6,805 bases of DNA, taken from Candidatus Levyibacteriota bacterium. GTDB taxonomy: Bacteria > Patescibacteriota > Microgenomatia > Levybacterales > UBA12049. Positions 4,801-6,805 of the stretch are shown here, in pieces; the first letter of the stretch is position 1, and each line of letters starts with the position of its first letter. The position numbers were made by a program, and so were the translations under genes. Under the pieces are notes generated by a model. That model ran no database searches and was not told where the DNA came from. It saw only the letters and a list, made by a program, of their open reading frames with translations. Location of the stretch: contig PRDT01000020.1 in assembly GCA_003173995.1 (NCBI GenBank), positions 1 to 6,805 on the forward strand, written 5' to 3'.

Positions 4801-6805
4801 AAATGGTACCTAGAGATGAAAATAGGGAAGTAAGAGAGGCAATTGAATGGGAAGCAGCACGGGCAATGGCTGTTATAGCAACTATACCAGAGGCACATAT
4901 TAGGCGAGAAGTCTTAGCTCGCTATATCATGCAAAATCGTTATCCTCGTCTTTTTGCATCTTTGCAATCGGCACCGGCCGCAGATAGAGAAGGACTTCTC
5001 AACAGAGCACGAGCTCTCTTGCCACAACTCATGGTTAGACTAGAAGATCCTCTTGGTAGAGCTCCGGGTGCGATTAATAGACTTGCCCAGCCTGTCAATC
5101 TTACTAATGCTGCAAATGATGAAAACGTTTTGGTTGCGGATTTGGAAACAGCGTTTGCTGATATAGCAGATTCTGACGAAAGGGCACTACAAGCATTAGA
5201 ACAATTGGGCATTGATGGGCTTCAAGTACGAAGGGTATTGCCGCGAGCTCGAAGGCCTGAGCAGGAAGCTGCTGTGAGACAGGCAATAGAAGATGAATTC
5301 ATTCCAGATGCTATAGCTTTTCATAGGAACCCTCAATCTGAAGAAGAATGGGTGGCAGCAAGAGAGGAATTCGATCAGCTACCAGGGCCACAACGAACAG
5401 ATCTTATTAATAGAATGATTATTGCTCAAGCACTCGGTATACCCCGTGAACGTGTAGGAAATTTCCGTCCAGACTTAATTAGACAAATGCGAAGAGCGAT
5501 TGACGCAGCTTGGAGAGAACAAGATAGAATTCTCGATGCTGCATTTACACAACCTCCTGCTGAGCAGCGAAATTATGCAACTGCTGAAGCAGACTTTAGA
5601 GGTCTGCCTCGTGCTGAGCAACTCGAACGTATAGAGACTCAGCGTGAAGCTATTGCACAACGTCCTCGTCGAGAGCGAGCACTTCGCCGTGAAGTGGAAG
5701 AAAGAAGAATCCAAAGACTTCCCGAAGAGGAGAGAAGAAGAATTACAAGAGAGGCCTTAAGAGAAAGAGCAATGATCGCAATTGCTGATGTAGCTGAAAA
5801 TGGAAGAACTCTTGAAGATTTGGCAACTCTTGAAAGAGATAATCCAGTAAGTCTTGGTGCAATGGTTACTAACCAGCAACTGCTTGAGCGAGTAAATGCG
5901 ATGAGAGAAGAACCACGAGACCGAACGCTCGAAATAGTTGCGCTACAAGCACTTATTCGAGAAGGACTCATTGATAGAATTGTCCAACAAGGAGCATTGG
6001 AGAGATACACCCATCAAATTGCTGGGGTTGCTGCTGGAGATGTAAATGCCTTTAACAATTTGCCACAACGAAGACGTCGACAGGCTCAACAAGATGCTCA
6101 AAGAGTATTTGGTAATGAAGAACTTGCAGAGAGAACTGCAATTAGATTGGGTATTGTTGATAGACTTGTTGAAGACGAACTGGTTGAAAGAAGAGCACAA
6201 GCAGCTCATCCAACAGACTTTAATACTGTGACTCCTGCTGAGAGGGAGAGATATATAGCAGATGCCCGAACAGAATTTAGGCGACAAGATGCTAATGAAA
6301 TAAGAGAACAAATGACGGAGAGAAGAGCAGACTTTAATAGACGTGATGCTAATGTAAGACAACAACTTATTCAACAAACACGTCAACGAATTATAGATGA
6401 AGGTTTGAGAGAAAGAAGACATCGCTTTGACACGCAGCTTACCTTAGAGCAGCAAAATGATCTTATTGGGCAAATGAGACAACGAGTACTTGGAGAACGA
6501 GAACAGCGACAGCGACAGATGAGTGGAAGATATGTTCTCCAGGCTTCAGGAAGAGGAGCAGGCTTTAGAATGCTAAGACAACAAATTCTTTTGCCAGGAC
6601 GTGGTGGTACAAGAGTAGAGGGACAGCATCCTGATACAGGTATGGCTCAAATACTTGATGCACCACTTGAGGATGAGGAGCAGTCCATCCAACAAGAGGC
6701 AATGGCAAATATGGAAGTGGCTTTTGGTAACTGGATGTTATACGACAATACTCCTGAGCAACGAGTAGCAAGACAAGGTATTCTTGGGACAGTATTATCA
6801 GCCTT
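1872..6805 (+). CDS. Giant lysine-depleted, Arg/Glu/Gln-rich helical-repeat protein (3' end beyond window)
   Basis: One frame stays open for 1,644 codons to the right edge with no stop; no family is recognised. Residues 1-75 are Gly/Pro/Arg-rich and likely disordered, with a run of five Gly at 41-45. Residues 238-333 form a His/Trp-containing segment. Residues 343-478 are coiled-coil-like. About 728-845 is strand-rich. From about 960 onward the protein is helical with diverged repeats and a very charged helix at 1261-1300. No signal peptide or membrane span is seen. Hand count gives about 219 Arg, 3 Lys (83, 90, 437) and 2 Cys (301, 665). The start is uncertain: ATGs lie at 1854, 1872 and 1881, none with a Shine-Dalgarno. 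1872 was chosen because it would be near-leaderless from a weak promoter; 1854 would add six residues. The frame is open further upstream too, but it there overlaps the divergent gene. Existence is firm; function is unknown. Confidence 0.9.
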   Translation, partial: MADMVGAAEQMTAASPAVVRQGAPRANTPPPGAEGRVGARGGGGGANGAERHTGREHVQSRPGAHHATTRETAHSRDAERRRKEVHILPKTRAEIRSVLERRVRAAEHAQAENQPVGRVDLMLLNQWRQREEDPDSFFARLENAEMDQADLALIWMGLSMTEISLRSATGEFGASTVDAFADFDGILDRDERAQRREIGQVTDLRTSIEQTFYRSFRIPLVHRFPGRITGRISISPEYYHQRGRMGPDDQGMQDGNAFHNAIARRIRSWQRDHPGQDWRGDPHEAQAILHRATEDALPVVCDRYAQGLYDDPEAARFVDPIGQRIQEARAGRGHDTGTTQEETTAALRDALEDRTREERTATQELEAARARREQLRGQIGGLRTDRDTAQLNAAPARLDDLRNYRQLAQETLDRIMAETPPADLQRDAATRWQSNHKDRVTSAREEVAQRQRAIDDVQNTLAQAIARFDAADAELRTLNGAADVDGSILHLEGAQTDAVTNRRNAQRAVDTDSRAHGENRHNEGATENHEADRLTLWQNVAQATGEGGQIQAAFVGERSSTRPLGSQHYGRGELGNATEVAYGTAPAEGARPRTVAGAERFRELIFGEAALATGRTYNADRAREAISDETLVRAIVQADGEVAGRPLIGNTGAAIEEGIMVGEQRCTTVGQLLNAMTQLRNSGTEPTAEMELALVRSTVGAMGEESWVASRTQDVISLLTFRGIRAAATGTSRLSLEGTVENARGVRIENAEYLARQGVGEVDVRRGLTMGLNPTTTVNYRHADVDVGTGSGPGAPFEAGDPRAHPVLHVNRLTLRVTDDDVVREMYIEINQGLRVRLPRELDFANIDQLRRQLGLGEDITDGTVQYILRHFYRNQEGIDGAGREGGGDGEGQEPLAIYPTTQGIRLLMGASALIPGALPPEYMRQLGDEGEAQRLLVRLSVTQTEAGERIEQIAEGLENLSAFEAIPPFERLLLEQMVPRDENREVREAIEWEAARAMAVIATIPEAHIRREVLARYIMQNRYPRLFASLQSAPAADREGLLNRARALLPQLMVRLEDPLGRAPGAINRLAQPVNLTNAANDENVLVADLETAFADIADSDERALQALEQLGIDGLQVRRVLPRARRPEQEAAVRQAIEDEFIPDAIAFHRNPQSEEEWVAAREEFDQLPGPQRTDLINRMIIAQALGIPRERVGNFRPDLIRQMRRAIDAAWREQDRILDAAFTQPPAEQRNYATAEADFRGLPRAEQLERIETQREAIAQRPRRERALRREVEERRIQRLPEEERRRITREALRERAMIAIADVAENGRTLEDLATLERDNPVSLGAMVTNQQLLERVNAMREEPRDRTLEIVALQALIREGLIDRIVQQGALERYTHQIAGVAAGDVNAFNNLPQRRRRQAQQDAQRVFGNEELAERTAIRLGIVDRLVEDELVERRAQAAHPTDFNTVTPAERERYIADARTEFRRQDANEIREQMTERRADFNRRDANVRQQLIQQTRQRIIDEGLRERRHRFDTQLTLEQQNDLIGQMRQRVLGEREQRQRQMSGRYVLQASGRGAGFRMLRQQILLPGRGGTRVEGQHPDTGMAQILDAPLEDEEQSIQQEAMANMEVAFGNWMLYDNTPEQRVARQGILGTVLSA
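2898..3305 (+). other. Coiled-coil region of the giant protein (residues 343-478)
   Basis: This part of the giant CDS encodes two long Ala/Arg/Glu/Gln/Asp/Leu-rich helical stretches, roughly residues 343-415 and 436-478. They are separated by a break around M416-A-E-T-P-P421. Hydrophobic residues (L, I, A, V) recur at about 3-4 residue spacing, and no Gly or Pro interrupts for long stretches, so a coiled-coil hairpin is plausible. This points to oligomerisation or a filament/scaffold role. The third and last visible lysine, K437, lies at the start of the second helix. The assignment was made by eye without a coiled-coil predictor. Confidence 0.5.
4761..6380 (+). repeat. Diverged helical repeats in the giant protein (protein-level)
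   Basis: Within the giant CDS the pattern F-x2-[LIV]-[PT]-x3-[RQ] recurs, with F at residues 964 (FEAIPPFER), 1167 (FDQLPGPQR), 1242 (FRGLPRAEQ), 1394 (FNNLPQRRR) and 1450 (FNTVTPAER). Each copy is followed by a charged amphipathic helix. F1095 (FADIADSDER) is a looser relative with one extra residue. A second shared block is I-R-x-G-[LI]-[IV]-D-R-[IL]-V ending in E-R, at 1362-1378 and 1424-1440, exactly 62 residues apart. The irregular spacing points to old, diverged duplication of helical hairpins. The nucleotide sequences have drifted apart, so this is not a DNA-level satellite. Confidence 0.6.
6267..6380 (+). repeat. Two tandem 19-residue (57-bp) units
   Basis: Residues 1466-1484 (RTEFRRQDANEIREQMTER) and 1485-1503 (RADFNRRDANVRQQLIQQT) align end to end. 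They share R1, the [DE]F pair, an R at position 5 or 6, DAN at 8-10 and Q at 15 or nearby. At DNA level GATGCTAATG is conserved exactly in both 57-bp units. This is the clearest recent-looking duplication in the giant gene, and it lies inside a predicted charged helix or coiled coil. Confidence 0.6.

Noticed and set aside
5943..6422. 159-codon minus-strand frame rich in Ser/Leu/Phe/Ile with apparent hydrophobic segments
   Set aside because: The hydrophobicity is what the antisense of Glu/Arg/Gln codons (GAA, AGA, CAA) produces. It overlaps the giant gene completely.
6504..6518. CAGCGA short tandem repeat
   Set aside because: Only two and a half units encoding Gln-Arg; it is expected from the composition and too short to be a meaningful repeat.
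1872..6805. Possible TGA or TAG recoding (as in Gracilibacteria/Absconditabacteria)
   Set aside because: No in-frame TGA, TAG or TAA occurs in the giant frame, and Gly uses GGA/GGT/GGG/GGC normally, so there is no evidence of an altered code.

Overview
The window reads as a fragment of a prokaryotic genome with compact, lineage-specific accessory content. GC is in the low-to-mid 40s by eye, Arg is mostly AGA/CGA/CGT, and there are no RNA genes or mobile elements. Nothing here fixes the lineage. A very long low-complexity gene, a near-leaderless Nudix gene and mostly uncharacterised neighbours would fit a reduced-genome group such as Patescibacteria/CPR, with DPANN archaea as the alternative; this is inference only. 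The standard code suffices: TGA is not read through in any of the three frames used.

Layout: (1) 1-190, minus strand, is the N-terminal 63 codons of a Nudix hydrolase with a complete Nudix box. It is cut by the window edge. (2) 234-1814, minus strand, is an intact 526-codon gene of unknown function. Its Ala/Glu-rich, cysteine-free modular protein ends in a short hydrophobic helix. It lies 43 bp upstream of the Nudix gene and could be co-transcribed with it. (3) 1815-1871 is a 57-bp divergent intergenic region with a perfect TTGTAA-N5-TTACAA dyad. (4) 1872-6805, plus strand, is one uninterrupted reading frame of 1,644 codons that runs off the right edge without a stop. It occupies almost three quarters of the window.

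The plus-strand giant protein is the notable object. By hand count of the translation it has about 219 arginines but only 3 lysines (residues 83, 90 and 437) and 2 cysteines. The final 1,207 visible residues contain no lysine, although the DNA is A-rich and the divergent neighbour has about 28 lysines in 526 residues. The protein appears to consist of a disordered Gly/Arg/Pro N-terminus, a His/Trp-containing segment, long coiled coils, a strand-rich middle, and a C-terminal half of diverged helical repeats. No known family was recognised.

How the genes work together is not clear. The divergent arrangement around one short palindrome suggests that the 526-residue protein and the giant protein may be co-regulated. 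The Nudix gene is probably a generic nucleotide-metabolism neighbour.
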